This document shows positions 43,317-52,545 of a DNA stretch of 64,000 nucleotides, in pieces. The notes below the pieces were generated by a model. The model saw only the letters and a list, made by a program, of their open reading frames with translations, was not told the DNA's origin and did no database searches. Each line of letters starts with the position of its first letter. The stretch's first letter is position 1. Source of the DNA: Synechococcus sp. Tobar12-5m-g. GTDB taxonomy: Bacteria; Cyanobacteriota; Cyanobacteriia; PCC-6307; Cyanobiaceae. A program made the position numbers and the translations under genes. The stretch lies in NCBI RefSeq assembly GCF_024345415.1, contig NZ_JAGQBB010000003.1:98990-162989 (forward strand). Reading direction: 5' to 3'.

Positions 43317-44312
43317 TCAGCTCAACGCGCCGCCGCAGCTGGAGCCGCTGCCGGCGGTGCAGCCGAAGCAGTGGTTCGCCACCCGGATCGGCTCTCCCTC
43401 GGGATCGCGGCGCAGCAGGTCCCGCAGATGGCTGCGGGGGCCGCTCCCCTGATCCGGGCCGCATGGGAGCCCCAGCTGCTGGTTGAAATCACAGTCGAAC
43501 AGATGGCCCTGCCAGTCAACGCTGATCAGCGAACGGCACATCACCTGGGCCAGATTTGCCTCGCGGTGGCTGCTGCGCAGCAGCTCCTGGTACGTCTCCA
43601 ACTGGCCGCTGAGGCGGAGCACCGCTTCGAACCGCTGGATCGGCATGTTGGCCAGGGCATACAGCTGGTTGAAGGCGATGCCGAAGTCGTCGGCGAGCAC
43701 GCGCTTGTAATCGGCTTCCAGGGGGGCCTGGGGCGGCGGCAGCACCGGGCCCTGGGGGTTGTAGACAAGGTGCAGCTCTAGGCCTGAGCCGCCCTGGCCG
43801 TAGCCGAGGGCGTTCAGCTGCCGCAGACCGGCGACGCTGCGCCCGAACACACCCTCGCCGCGCTGCCGGTCCACGTTGCCGGCTGAATAGCAGGGCAGGG
43901 AGGCCACCACGGTGACGCCCTGCTCGGCCAGGAAGGCGGCCAGATCCTCCTGGCCTTGCTCAGTGAGGATCGTGAGGTTGCAGCGGTCAATCACCTCCAC
44001 GCCAAGCCCCCGCGCCGCCGCCACCAGCTCGCGGAACAGGGGATGGAGCTCGGGGGCACCGCCGGTGAGATCGAGGGTTCGGATTCCGCGGGCCTTGAGC
44101 ACTTCGGGGATCAGCGCCACGGTGGCCGGGTCCATGCTTTCGGTCCGCGTGGGCCCGGCGTTGACGTGGCAGTGGCTGCAGGCCTGATTGCAGCGGTAGG
44201 TCAGGTTCACCTGCAGGGTGGTGAGCGCCCCGCGGCGAAGAGCGGGGAAGGTGGTGGCACCTGCCGGGATCGTTGCCGCGATCGCGGCAGGTTGTTGCGG
44301 TGACACGGTCAT
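43317..44312 (-). CDS. arsS: Arsenosugar biosynthesis radical SAM protein ArsS
   Basis: 331 residues from ATG 44312 (MTVSPQQPAAIAATIPAG). The radical SAM cluster motif is C41-x3-C45-x2-C48 in YRCNQACSHCHVN, and LDLTGGAPELHP supplies the SAM-binding GGAPE. The DUF3641 tail ends in CFGCTAGSGSSCGG, the region that holds selenocysteine in some homologues; here plain Cys codons are used. ArsS forms the 5'-deoxyadenosyl-arsenic bond of arsenosugars. It converges on the glycosyltransferase gene. Confidence 0.9.
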   Translation of the reverse strand: MTVSPQQPAAIAATIPAGATTFPALRRGALTTLQVNLTYRCNQACSHCHVNAGPTRTESMDPATVALIPEVLKARGIRTLDLTGGAPELHPLFRELVAAARGLGVEVIDRCNLTILTEQGQEDLAAFLAEQGVTVVASLPCYSAGNVDRQRGEGVFGRSVAGLRQLNALGYGQGGSGLELHLVYNPQGPVLPPPQAPLEADYKRVLADDFGIAFNQLYALANMPIQRFEAVLRLSGQLETYQELLRSSHREANLAQVMCRSLISVDWQGHLFDCDFNQQLGLPCGPDQGSGPRSHLRDLLRRDPEGEPIRVANHCFGCTAGSGSSCGGALS

Positions 44313-44388
44313 CAGGGAACAAACCGCCAGGGGAGCGCTCAGAGAACGGATGCAGGAACACACTGGATGTGGTCCTCCCTGGCGCACC

Positions 44389-45040
44389 ATGCTGCATCTC
44401 GATCTCCCCACCGATGCCGCCTCGGCGGTGGGCAAGGCCAGCCAACCGCTCCCCCAGTGGCCGGCTCAAGGCCTCGGAAGGCAAGAAAGTGCGGCTCCGC
44501 CAGTACGCCCGCCTGGTGGATCAGGTGCTGCGGGAGCGGTTGGCCGGCCAGTCCACCCCGCTGGTGCTCGCCGCGGTCGACAGCCTCGGAGCGATCTACC
44601 GCTCGGTGAACACTTACCCCCATCTGGCGCCCGTCGGCATCGAGGGCAGCCCCGAGCGCCGCTCAGAGGGCGAGCTGGCCCAGGCCTCCCGCGCCGTGCT
44701 CGATGACCTCAACAGCCAGCGGGTCGCCGCCTGGCGGGAGCGGTTTGGCGTGCGTGGCAACGAGGGCCGTGCCAGCACCGACCTGGCCCAGGTGGCGCGG
44801 GCCGCCACCTTCGAAGCGGTGCAGAGCCTGATGGTGGACATGGACCGGGTGATGAACGGGCGGATCGACGAGACCGACGGCCGCATCGACGAGGCCCAGA
44901 CCGCCGGTGCCGACAGCTACGGCGTCTACGACGAGATCGCCCGGCGGGTGTTGCTCTCAGGCGGGGAGGTGCTGGGGGTTCGCCAGGCTGATCTCCCTGA
45001 GGGCGCCGCTGTCGCCGCGATCCTGCGCTACGCCCTCTGA
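44389..45040 (+). pseudogene. baeRF (archaeo-eukaryotic release factor-like) protein, internally deleted and frameshifted
   Basis: The ATG at 44389 starts MLHLDLPTDAASAVGKAS. The LPTDAASAVGKAS part belongs in the middle of baeRF-family proteins, so the usual N-terminal domain of some 150 residues or more is missing. The frame then shifts near 44444 into the remainder: NRSPSGRLKASEGKKVRLRQ, RLRQYARLVDQ and STDLAQVARAATF, through YGVYDEIARRVLLSGGEVLG to the stop at 45040. The deletion could have joined a start-proximal DLPT to the internal LPTDA by short homology. The family is thought to act on ribosomes; this copy should be dead. Confidence 0.7.
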
Positions 45041-45159
45041 GCCCGGAGGGCCCGTTCGATGGTTTCCCCTGCAGCGCCAAGAGCTGCCAAGCCGAGCGGT
45101 CACCCCGGGCATGGAACACTGATTTCAGAGATCACTCCACTCCTCGCCATCAGCGTCCG

Positions 45160-45903
45160 ATGCGTGCTCCATTCGCCTTTGCCGCCGCTGGCCTCCTGTC
45201 GATCAGCCTTCCGGCAGCCGGCGCCCTGGCCCAGGTGGCGATCGAGAGTCAACGGGTCACGTTTCGAGCCGGAGCCGATTCCACCCTGCTCAAGGGCCAG
45301 CTCAAGGGCGACCAGACCATCGACTACAAACTCCGGGCCGGCGCCGGTCAGACCCTGACGGTGGAACTGAAGGGCTCCAACCCGCAGAACTACTTCAACG
45401 TGATGGCGGCCGGGACCGACATCGCCCTGTTCATCGGCAGCAGTTCAGGCAACCGCTTCAGTGGGTTCCTGCCCAGCGATGGGGACGTCAGGGTGCGTGT
45501 GTATCTGATGAGCCCGGCGGCGCGCCGCAATGAAACCAGCACCTTCAGCCTGAAGGTGGGGATCAGCGGTGCTCCCCTCGCCGCCGTGCCCGCCTCCCGA
45601 GATGCCCTGATCCCGGGCACTCCCTATCACGCTTCGGCGGAGGTGCCCTGTGTGTCGGGCAGCAGCGGCAAGGCCACCAGCTGCAAGGCCTCAGTGATCC
45701 GCCGGGCCAACAACAGCGCCACGGTAGTGGTCACGAACCCCGAGGGCCAGAAGTGTCAGGTCCTGTTCGTGAAGGGCCAGGCCGTCGCAACCGATCAGCC
45801 CGAGAAGCTCACGGTGCAGCGGCGCGGCGATGTTTCGGTGCTGCTGCTGGGGGAGAACTTCGAGCGCTATGAGATTGTCGATGCCCTGGTGGTGGGCGGC
45901 TGA
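45160..45903 (+). CDS. Secreted PliG-like (g-type lysozyme inhibitor-like) protein
   Basis: 247 residues with a signal peptide (MRAPFAFAAAGLLSISLPAA, cleaved near ALA-Q). Residues 30-135 have the pattern of PliG-type and related pre-peptidase folds: KGDQTIDYKLRAGAGQTLTV, then FIGSSSGNRFSGFLPSDGDV with RVRVYLM. The C-terminal 100 residues carry two Cys pairs and are unassigned. A role against lysozyme or in the cell envelope is possible. Only fold-level resemblance is claimed. Confidence 0.6.
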   Translation: MRAPFAFAAAGLLSISLPAAGALAQVAIESQRVTFRAGADSTLLKGQLKGDQTIDYKLRAGAGQTLTVELKGSNPQNYFNVMAAGTDIALFIGSSSGNRFSGFLPSDGDVRVRVYLMSPAARRNETSTFSLKVGISGAPLAAVPASRDALIPGTPYHASAEVPCVSGSSGKATSCKASVIRRANNSATVVVTNPEGQKCQVLFVKGQAVATDQPEKLTVQRRGDVSVLLLGENFERYEIVDALVVGG

Positions 45904-46077
45904 GCCCGCTGGCTTCCACCGGCGATTCCACGATCCATCGTTTCGCACATGGTTTGGCTGCTCCAACAGGGATGGGCTTGGTGGATCACTGAGTCCCAAT
46001 CCCCTGCACTGCAGAGACTCTGAAACGGTCCGAAGTGCTCAATCACCATGGACCCCCATCTCACCACCGACAGATCC

Positions 46078-46471
46078 TTATGCTGAAGTGATCATTCGCC
46101 TCAACAGGAGAACCAGGCCGAACATGGCCACGCCGACCAACTGAAGCAACGGCACGCCGATCATGATCACGCTCTGAGCCAGACCAGGTTCGGGCCCCGT
46201 TGAGGTGAGTGGGGAGGAGAGGCTCAGAAGCGCCATCCCCCCCCAGCGACAGAAACAGTGTTGCGATGAAAAGGATTCTCCCAGCAATGCTGCGATCCCC
46301 CACGCGTCCAGCCATCAAGCCCAGCAGCAGATAGGGAGCGATGATCAAGGCAAGAAATGGAAGATCGCTGCTTTGCAAGCTGGACGTGCGAACCCAGGTG
46401 ATGATCAGGCTCAGGGTGGCGGCAAAGATGCAGACCGCTCTGGTGGCCTGGTCAACCATGACCGTCCTCAA
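46078..46471 (-). pseudogene. Four-span membrane protein, frameshifted in a G run
   Basis: The N-terminal frame (ATG 46471) reads AVCIFAATLSLIITWV, then LPFLALIIAPYLLLGLMAGR and ILFIATLFLSLGG. The following part, MALLSLSSPLT, then QSVIMIGVPLLQLVGVAMFG and LVLLLRRMITSA, is one frame over. The junction is a run of eight Gs (46236-46243 on the minus strand). With one base corrected the product is a small protein of about 130 residues with four hydrophobic segments. A homopolymer error is likely, but slippage in vivo is possible. Its start overlaps the LprI-like gene stop by 4 bp, so the two form an operon. Confidence 0.6.
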
Positions 46472-46914
46472 CTTCCTCGTTGATGTCTGGCATCAGCCCC
46501 CCTTTGGATCGCCAAGGATTCCAGCTGCTGCAACCGTTGTTGTTGGCTTGCCTTCACGCAGGCCCTCAGATTCTCCCGAGCCCTCCAGCATTGGTCCATG
46601 GTGTTCACCCAACGCCGTTGATCCTCCACCAGGGCATCGCGCTCTGGCTGCTTGAGCGAGGCTTCGTTCCGCAGGCGGCGGAACGCCTGGCGGAGCTGTC
46701 CGTCGAGGGCCTTCAGCTCGGCATCACGGCAGATCAGCACCGTGGCGGCACTGCCCGCGAGCTGACAGTGGATCGTCTCGCCATCGAATGAGTCCGGTGG
46801 TGGAGGGATCGCCAGGGCGCCAAGCGTGGTTAGTCCTGTTGCCAGAAGCAGTGGCAGAACTGGCAACGGCAACTTCAAGTGCCGGTTGAACCATACAGGC
46901 TTCATCATCGTCAC
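46468..46914 (-). CDS. LprI-like (DUF1311) lysozyme-inhibitor-type secreted protein
   Basis: 148 residues with a signal peptide (LKLPLPVLPLLLATGLTTLG). The mature part has the LprI/DUF1311 layout: Cys in IHCQLAG, LICRDAELKALDGQLRQAFR, a Gln-Arg-Trp helix (DQRRWVNTMDQC) and a final Cys in LRACVKASQ. Four cysteines fit two disulphides. LprI-type proteins inhibit i-type or related lysozymes, but many members have no known role. It is the first gene of a two-gene operon. Confidence 0.75.
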   Translation of the reverse strand: MTMMKPVWFNRHLKLPLPVLPLLLATGLTTLGALAIPPPPDSFDGETIHCQLAGSAATVLICRDAELKALDGQLRQAFRRLRNEASLKQPERDALVEDQRRWVNTMDQCWRARENLRACVKASQQQRLQQLESLAIQRGADARHQRGS

Positions 46915-47099
46915 GGTTCAAGGTGATCCACGCCTCACGAATGAGAACAGCTGGTTCGATTCCGCCGCACAAACCACCGGCCCGATCCGCCGTCAGTCAG
47001 CCCAGGGCTGATTCACAGTGACCATAGAGAGACCACCTTGACTTGTCCCCGACAAGCTGGACCCTCGAGCTGAGCTCGCCAAAAATTTGGAGCGAAGGC

Positions 47100-47699
47100 T
47101 CAGAGCCCCTGCTCGCGAAAAAAACGCCGTATGGCATCTTCGGCAATGCCAACCTTGGCAGCGTCACAGGCAGAGGTTTTGCTGAAGTACTTCCCGGCCT
47201 TGTTGAAATTGACCCGACAGCCCCCATCAAATTTCACCTGATGGATCCCCAGCAGGAGGGGAACGATTTCGGGTGGATTTCCACTGGATGAACCACTGGC
47301 GGGAGCGACGCTGGCGCCTCCCTCGCTGACGCCCTTCTTGAACGGTGCCGGATCCCAGTAGACGAAGATCGACTGGGTGGCCAGTCGGTAGACCTGGCCT
47401 CGGTTCGCCTCAAGGATCTCGCGCTTGGCAGGCTTGCCTGCGGCATCAAAATAGGCGTTGGGCGTGGCCTCATTGGGCATGAGTTCGATTCGTTGGCCAC
47501 CCTTGAGCTCAATGCTCGCGAAGCCCTGGCGCTGCGAAAAAGTGCACAGACCCGACGACGTGGCCCGATCATCTCCGGCGGGGTAGACGTCGCAGCGGGC
47601 ATCGACGGTATCGGCCAGAACTGGGGTTGCGACCATCAGGCCAGCGGCACCGAGAAGGGCAGCTGACAGGTGCGACTTCGGCCGCGAACGACGTTTCAT
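47100..47699 (-). CDS. Secreted hypothetical protein
   Basis: 199 residues from ATG 47699 with a signal peptide (SHLSAALLGAAGLMVATPVL, cleaved near LADTV). The mature part contains ARCDVYPAGDD, LCTFSQRQGFASIEL and YRLATQSIFVYWDP, then a flexible GASVAPASGSSSG linker and a short Cys-containing tail (GGCRVNF, SACDAAKVGIAEDAI). I do not recognise the family; the N-terminal domain resembles small periplasmic proteins common in cyanobacteria and proteobacteria. It is monocistronic. Confidence 0.65.
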   Translation of the reverse strand: MKRRSRPKSHLSAALLGAAGLMVATPVLADTVDARCDVYPAGDDRATSSGLCTFSQRQGFASIELKGGQRIELMPNEATPNAYFDAAGKPAKREILEANRGQVYRLATQSIFVYWDPAPFKKGVSEGGASVAPASGSSSGNPPEIVPLLLGIHQVKFDGGCRVNFNKAGKYFSKTSACDAAKVGIAEDAIRRFFREQGL

Positions 47700-47919
47700 C
47701 CCAACAATCCCAACCTCTGATCGACGGTACGTCCCCCGGTCGCCCAAGTCCTGGACATCACAGTCTTGACTCCCCTGCCCAGGAACTCACGCAGGGGTGG
47801 ATCAGGGTCTTCAACCCCACCACGAACCGGCTGAGCGGCACAGCAACCCCAGCGACAAGCCCGAGCCCATCCGAACACCCGACAGCACTCCTACTCTGCC
47901 CCCAGTCTCCAACCCGCCG

Positions 47920-48534
47920 ATGCTGCGGCAGATCCGGCGGGACCTCAGCCGCGCGGCACCGCTGACCCTGGTGCTGGGGGCAGCCATCGGGGCCGGTCTG
48001 ACCCGCTCGTTGATCGAGCCCCTACGCCAGGGCATCACCTTTGCCCTGGAAACCACCACGCTCGGCGCCGTGGAGATCTTTGCTCCGGTGGTGGTCAACC
48101 TGATCTGGATCAGTTGCTGCATTCCAGAGCAGGTGGCCCTGGCGGGTCAGAGCGCTCCAGCCACCGGGACCCACAGGCTGGGCCTGCGGGTGATCAGCGC
48201 GATGGCGGAGGCGCTGCTGCTGCTGCCCTACTTCGTGGTGAGCGTGCTCCTGGCCAGCGTGCTGGCCTCGCCCCGTCCGGATCTGGGCGAGCAGCTCCCT
48301 CTGTTGCTGGGTGCCCTGACTCCAGCGGGCGTGGCAAGCGCCGTGGGGCGCACCGCCCTGTTCGCGGCCACGTCCGCCTGCCTCTGCCACCTGATCGGCC
48401 GCTCTGGCCGCCACCACCCGGCGGACCTGCCCATTCTGATCAGCACCGCGATCGTCAACTGTTCGCTCGCGGTGATCCTGCTGGAGGTGGTCGGGCGCGC
48501 CATGCTTTCGCCCTCCTTCATCGGACGTCCATGA
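47920..48534 (+). CDS. MlaE-like lipid-transport permease (divergent)
   Basis: 204 residues with about five hydrophobic segments from ATG 47920 (MLRQIRRDLSRAAPLTLVLG). The central EIFAPVVVNLIWISCCIPE sits where MlaE has its ELxPvLtalLvagR motif, but identity is weak. The call leans on context: its stop overlaps the start of an MCE-domain (MlaD-like) gene by 4 bp, the usual partner. No MlaF-type ATPase gene is adjacent. Confidence 0.5.
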   Translation: MLRQIRRDLSRAAPLTLVLGAAIGAGLTRSLIEPLRQGITFALETTTLGAVEIFAPVVVNLIWISCCIPEQVALAGQSAPATGTHRLGLRVISAMAEALLLLPYFVVSVLLASVLASPRPDLGEQLPLLLGALTPAGVASAVGRTALFAATSACLCHLIGRSGRHHPADLPILISTAIVNCSLAVILLEVVGRAMLSPSFIGRP

Positions 48535-49421
48535 ACGAGCCGCCACCCGCCACGCCGAAGGAACGGTCAGCGTCGCTGCCGCGGGTGTCGATGGAGGTGG
48601 TGGGCACCGCCCTGAGCTGGGCCGTGCCGGTGGGAGCGCTGCTGCTGGGCGGCTGGTTGCTGATGACCACCTGGCAGCAGCAGAGCTGGGTGTCGCGCAG
48701 CTTCGCCGTGCGCTTCCGCACCAGCGATGCCAGTGGCATCTGGCCCGGGGTGATGGTGACCGTGTCCGGCTTTCGGGTGGGCCGGGTGGAGCGGGTGGCC
48801 CTGTTGCAGGACGGCAAGGTGGCCGTGGATCTGCGCATCGCCGAGCAGTACCGCCGCCTGCTCGGGCCGGCCTCCCGCGCCGAGCGATACCAGGAGGGCC
48901 TGATCGGGGCCAGTCAGATTGCCCTCACCCCCGATGTGACCCCAGCCGGCCAGCCAGCTCCGCGGAGCGACCTGCTGATTCCGTTTCAGCAAGGTCCGGA
49001 TCTGGCCGAGTTGCTTGAGGAGATCGGCACCACCCGGCTCAAGCTCAACCGAACCCTCGAGGGCACCGCCGCTGTTGCGGAGCGGGATGTCCCCCGGGCC
49101 GTCGCAAGTTTCCGCGGCACCATGGCCGATCTGCGGCAGCTCAGCACCCGCCTGGAGGCCGAAACCAGCCGCACCGCCGCCACCACCCGCCAGACCCTTC
49201 GCGTCTATGAGGGCACCGCCAGACAACTCAGCTCCACCGGCGCCGCCGCGCGCCAGGTCACCGAGGAAGCCCTTGGCTTGATGCGCGGTGCCCAGCCGCC
49301 CCTGGTGGAGACCCTGGGTGAGGTGCGGGTGCTGGCGCGCCGCGTCAATCAGTTGCTGGATTCGCTGGGGGTGAGGGAAGAACGCCCGGCAGTGCCCCCA
49401 TCCCCTGCCGATGCACCTTGA
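48531..49421 (+). CDS. MlaD/MCE-domain lipid-transport protein
   Basis: 296 residues. One N-terminal membrane anchor (LSWAVPVGALLLGGWLLM) precedes an MCE domain (FAVRFRTSDASGIWPGVMVT, then VSGFRVGRVERVALLQDGKV). The C-terminal half is a helical stalk. MlaD hexamers pass lipids between membranes; in cyanobacteria and chloroplasts (TGD2) they serve envelope or thylakoid lipid traffic. It is translationally coupled to the permease-like gene. Its 3' end overlaps the convergent MscS gene by 77 bp. Confidence 0.85.
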   Translation: MNEPPPATPKERSASLPRVSMEVVGTALSWAVPVGALLLGGWLLMTTWQQQSWVSRSFAVRFRTSDASGIWPGVMVTVSGFRVGRVERVALLQDGKVAVDLRIAEQYRRLLGPASRAERYQEGLIGASQIALTPDVTPAGQPAPRSDLLIPFQQGPDLAELLEEIGTTRLKLNRTLEGTAAVAERDVPRAVASFRGTMADLRQLSTRLEAETSRTAATTRQTLRVYEGTARQLSSTGAAARQVTEEALGLMRGAQPPLVETLGEVRVLARRVNQLLDSLGVREERPAVPPSPADAP

Positions 49422-51105
49422 CCGAGGCGATGCGAAGCCGCTCCACCAGCCGTGCCAGCAGTTCCCGCCGGGTCTCCCCCTGGCGGCCCGCTTCGGTGAT
49501 CACCAGGGCACTCACCCGCAGGCCCTCGGCCGTCATGGCCTCGACGCCCAGCAGCCGCGGTGGCTCCAGTAGCAGTGGTTTCCAGGCGGGTTCGGCGGCG
49601 AAGGCGGCCAGCTCGGCGGTGATGGTTTCCAGCGCACGAGGCAGATCGGCCGTGTTCGGCAGCAGCACCGACACTTCCGCCCCCGAGCGCAGCTTGGTGT
49701 GGTTGACGCTCTGCTCACAACCGCTGTTCGGCACCACCACCACCCGCTGGTCCGGGCAGCGCAACTCGGTGCTCAGCACCCCCACATCGATCACTTCGCC
49801 AATCCGGCCACCGATCTCCACGGTGTCGCCGATCGCGTAGCGGTCATCGAACAGCAGCACCAGCCCGGCCACGAAATCCCGCAGCAGGCCCTGGAACACC
49901 AGGGCCAGGGCCCCGAGCACGGCGCCACTGGCCAGCAGGGCATTGCTGGAGAGGTCCCGCAACACCGGAATCCCCATCACTGTCCAGGCGCCAAGCAGCA
50001 GCAGGCAGCCCAGATCCACCAGCCGGCGCAGCACCCGCAGCAGGCTGCGGTAGCGCTGCTCGCGGCGGGCCTGCAAGGCCAGCGGCACGAACACATTGGT
50101 GGCCCACTGGCTGAGCAGCAGCCCCACCACACCCCGCAGCAGGGCTGCCAAGGCCACCAGCAGCAGGGCCTTGAACAGCACCACCAGCGGCTGGAGGAGC
50201 ACATCGATCGCCGGGGCGACCTGTCCCGGCCAGGCCAGCAGAACCACAGCCCCGATCGTCACGCCCAGCACCAGCACCAGGACCAGCAGCAGCCTGCTGA
50301 GGCTCTGAACCAGGTGGAACCGGGTTGCGGCAAAGCGGCCAGGAGGTTCGAGCCGGTGGCGATGGAGACCCGGCAACTGGCGTTGGATTCGGCGCCACAG
50401 CCAGACGGCCAAGATGAGCAGCCCGGCCAGGCCTGCGCCAACCAGGCTGGAAACCCTCATCCGACCATCGATCGACGCGGTGGCATGGATCCCCCGCGCC
50501 CGGCGCAAGCGCCGCTCCAGCCGGCCCCGCCAGTGTTCCGCCAGCCGATCGGCCGTCATGCCATTCAGCTGGGCGTCGGCGGCGGTGACGGTGAGCAAGG
50601 GGAAGGGGGTGGCGCGGCCCGGCACGTCGGCCGCCAGCTGGATCAGTCCCCCGGCCTGCCGCTCCACCACCACCCGTAGGGCGGCTGGAGCGCCCTGCAG
50701 ACCCAGGTGATCTGGGTCGCAGACCGCCTCGGAGGCCCCGATGCTGGCGCGCTCCAGCAGAAGCTCCCCAATCCGTTCCCCCGGGGTGCAGGGCTGCTGG
50801 GGCAGGTAGAGCAGCTCGAGATTGCCCTCGATCACCCGGGCCCGCTCGGCAGCATCCGGCCCGGCACCAGAACCCCTCACAGCCGGAGACGCCACGTTGA
50901 TCGCCGGTACACCAAGGATCCGGACCTGGGCGAGCCGGAAGCTGCCCGCGGTGACCTGGGCCGCCTCGCTGCCAGCGGGGGGACTGGAAGACTCAGCCGC
51001 CAGGGCTGGCTCGGCCAACAGCACCAACAGCAGGGCCAGGCCGGCGACCAGGAATCGGCGTTGGCGAAGGGCCCACCCCTGGAGAAACGAGCGGCACGGG
51101 GCCAT
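49345..51105 (-). CDS. MscS-family mechanosensitive channel protein
   Basis: 586 residues from ATG 51105 with a signal-like N-terminus (FLVAGLALLLVLLAEPALA). A periplasmic domain of about 200 residues precedes several membrane spans. The MscS core is clear: the pore helix (LLASGAVLGALALVFQGLLR) and the beta domain (DRYAIGDTVEIGGRIGEVID, VVVPNSGC). It should open on membrane tension to release osmolytes. The larger N-terminal domain makes it a longer, YnaI/MscK-like type. Confidence 0.88.
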   Translation of the reverse strand: MAPCRSFLQGWALRQRRFLVAGLALLLVLLAEPALAAESSSPPAGSEAAQVTAGSFRLAQVRILGVPAINVASPAVRGSGAGPDAAERARVIEGNLELLYLPQQPCTPGERIGELLLERASIGASEAVCDPDHLGLQGAPAALRVVVERQAGGLIQLAADVPGRATPFPLLTVTAADAQLNGMTADRLAEHWRGRLERRLRRARGIHATASIDGRMRVSSLVGAGLAGLLILAVWLWRRIQRQLPGLHRHRLEPPGRFAATRFHLVQSLSRLLLVLVLVLGVTIGAVVLLAWPGQVAPAIDVLLQPLVVLFKALLLVALAALLRGVVGLLLSQWATNVFVPLALQARREQRYRSLLRVLRRLVDLGCLLLLGAWTVMGIPVLRDLSSNALLASGAVLGALALVFQGLLRDFVAGLVLLFDDRYAIGDTVEIGGRIGEVIDVGVLSTELRCPDQRVVVVPNSGCEQSVNHTKLRSGAEVSVLLPNTADLPRALETITAELAAFAAEPAWKPLLLEPPRLLGVEAMTAEGLRVSALVITEAGRQGETRRELLARLVERLRIASVKVHRQGMGALPGVLPSPPANPATD

Positions 51106-51198
51106 CAGTGGTCTCCTTGTCGTGGCAACGGTGCTCCTTGATAGCGGCGAACGCCGCCAGCGAGGATGGAGGCCGACCACGGCTGCAACCGCCCCGCC

Positions 51199-51960
51199 AT
51201 GCAGATCATTCCCGCCATCGACCTGCTCGACGGCCACTGCGTGCGCCTACACCAGGGTGACTACGACCGGGTGACCCGCTTCAGCGACGATCCCGTGGCC
51301 CAGGCCATCGAGTGGCAGCGGCAGGGAGCCGAGCGGTTGCACCTCGTCGATCTCGATGGCGCCCGCAGCGGCGAACCGGTGAACGATGGGGTCGTGCGGG
51401 CGATCACCGCGGCCCTCACGATCCCGGTGCAGCTGGGTGGCGGGGTGCGAACCGCGGAGCGGGCCGAGGAGCTGTTGGCCTGCGGGCTCGACCGGGTGAT
51501 TCTTGGCACCTTGGCGATCGAGAAACCTGAACTGGTGCGGGAGCTGGCGGGCCGGCATCCGGGCCGGATCGTGGTCGGCATCGATGCTCGCCAGGGCAAG
51601 GTGGCCACCCGGGGCTGGCTCACGGAGAGCCCGGTGGAGGCCACCGCCCTGGCCGCCAGCTTCGCGGGCAGCGGCGTGGCCGCGATCATCAGCACCGACA
51701 TCGCCACCGACGGCACCCTGGCCGGGCCGAATCTTGAGGCGATGCGGGCGATGGCCGCCGCCAGCTCGATCCCGCTGATCGCCTCCGGCGGGGTGGGCTC
51801 GCTCACCGACCTGCTCGCCCTGCTGGGGCTCGAGCCGCTGGGGGTTCAAGGAGTGATCGTGGGCCGCGCCCTCTACGACGGCAGCGTCGATCTCCGTGAA
51901 GCGCTCCAGGCGGTGGGCCCCGAGCGGCTGCAGGACCCCCTCCAACTCACGGTGGGTTAG
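51199..51960 (+). CDS. hisA: Phosphoribosylformimino-AICAR ribotide isomerase HisA
   Basis: 253 residues from ATG 51199 ([20 protein letters not shown]). A (beta/alpha)8 barrel with the catalytic Asp in IPAIDLLDG and the second in GIDARQGKV, and phosphate-binding loops LGGGVRT and ASGGVGS. It catalyses the fourth step of histidine biosynthesis (EC 5.3.1.16). Length is normal and the frame intact. It stands alone, as usual in cyanobacteria. Confidence 0.96.
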   Translation: MQIIPAIDLLDGHCVRLHQGDYDRVTRFSDDPVAQAIEWQRQGAERLHLVDLDGARSGEPVNDGVVRAITAALTIPVQLGGGVRTAERAEELLACGLDRVILGTLAIEKPELVRELAGRHPGRIVVGIDARQGKVATRGWLTESPVEATALAASFAGSGVAAIISTDIATDGTLAGPNLEAMRAMAAASSIPLIASGGVGSLTDLLALLGLEPLGVQGVIVGRALYDGSVDLREALQAVGPERLQDPLQLTVG

Positions 51961-52030
51961 CTGGAGGTGTCAACCGTGGCAACAGGTTTAAGGCCGCCCG
52001 ATAGCATCAGCATGATCCTTAACCCTTGTT

Positions 52031-52468
52031 GTGGCCGCTCCGCTATCCCCTGACACTCCGGAGATCAGCGTTGCGGCGGCGTTTCGGCGTTGCCGTGATC
52101 TCGGCATGCGGCTGAGCCGCCAGCGCAGGATGGTGCTGGAGTTGCTCTGGACGGAACGCAACCACCTCAGCGCCCGCGACATCTTCGAGCGGCTCAACAC
52201 CCAGGGCCGAAACATCGGCCACACCTCCGTCTATCAAAACCTCGAAGCGCTCCAATCCGCCGGGGTGATCGAATGCCTGGAGCGGGCCAATGGCAGGCTC
52301 TACGGCTACCGGAGCGATCCCCACAGCCATCTCACCTGCCTGGAGTCGGGCGAGATCCATGACCTCGACGTCACCCTCCCCACCGATCTGATCCAGCAGA
52401 TCGAAGCGCTCACTGGCTTCGCCATCGAGTCGTACACCCTCCAGCTGTGCGGCCGGCGGCAAGCCTGA
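52031..52468 (+). CDS. Fur-family transcriptional regulator
   Basis: 145 residues from a GTG. Winged-helix DNA-binding part: LSRQRRMVLELLWTERNHLS, then IFERLNTQGRNIGHTSVYQN. The dimer domain has HSHLTC followed by LESGEIHDLDV. In most Fur proteins a second Cys follows (CxxC); here it is Ser, so the structural zinc site is incomplete and metal specificity (Fur, PerR or Zur) cannot be called. Located between hisA and the DUF3685 gene on the same strand. Confidence 0.88.
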   Translation: MAAPLSPDTPEISVAAAFRRCRDLGMRLSRQRRMVLELLWTERNHLSARDIFERLNTQGRNIGHTSVYQNLEALQSAGVIECLERANGRLYGYRSDPHSHLTCLESGEIHDLDVTLPTDLIQQIEALTGFAIESYTLQLCGRRQA

Positions 52469-52545
52469 AGCCTCCGGCCCGTTCAAACTGAGCTGGATAT
52501 TCGGCTGGGTCTCGTTACCTTGGCATCATCGGCCTGCCGAAGCGC

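Noticed and set aside
43317..43400. Selenocysteine in the ArsS C-terminus
   Set aside because: The motif is encoded with Cys codons and there is no in-frame TGA before the natural stop.
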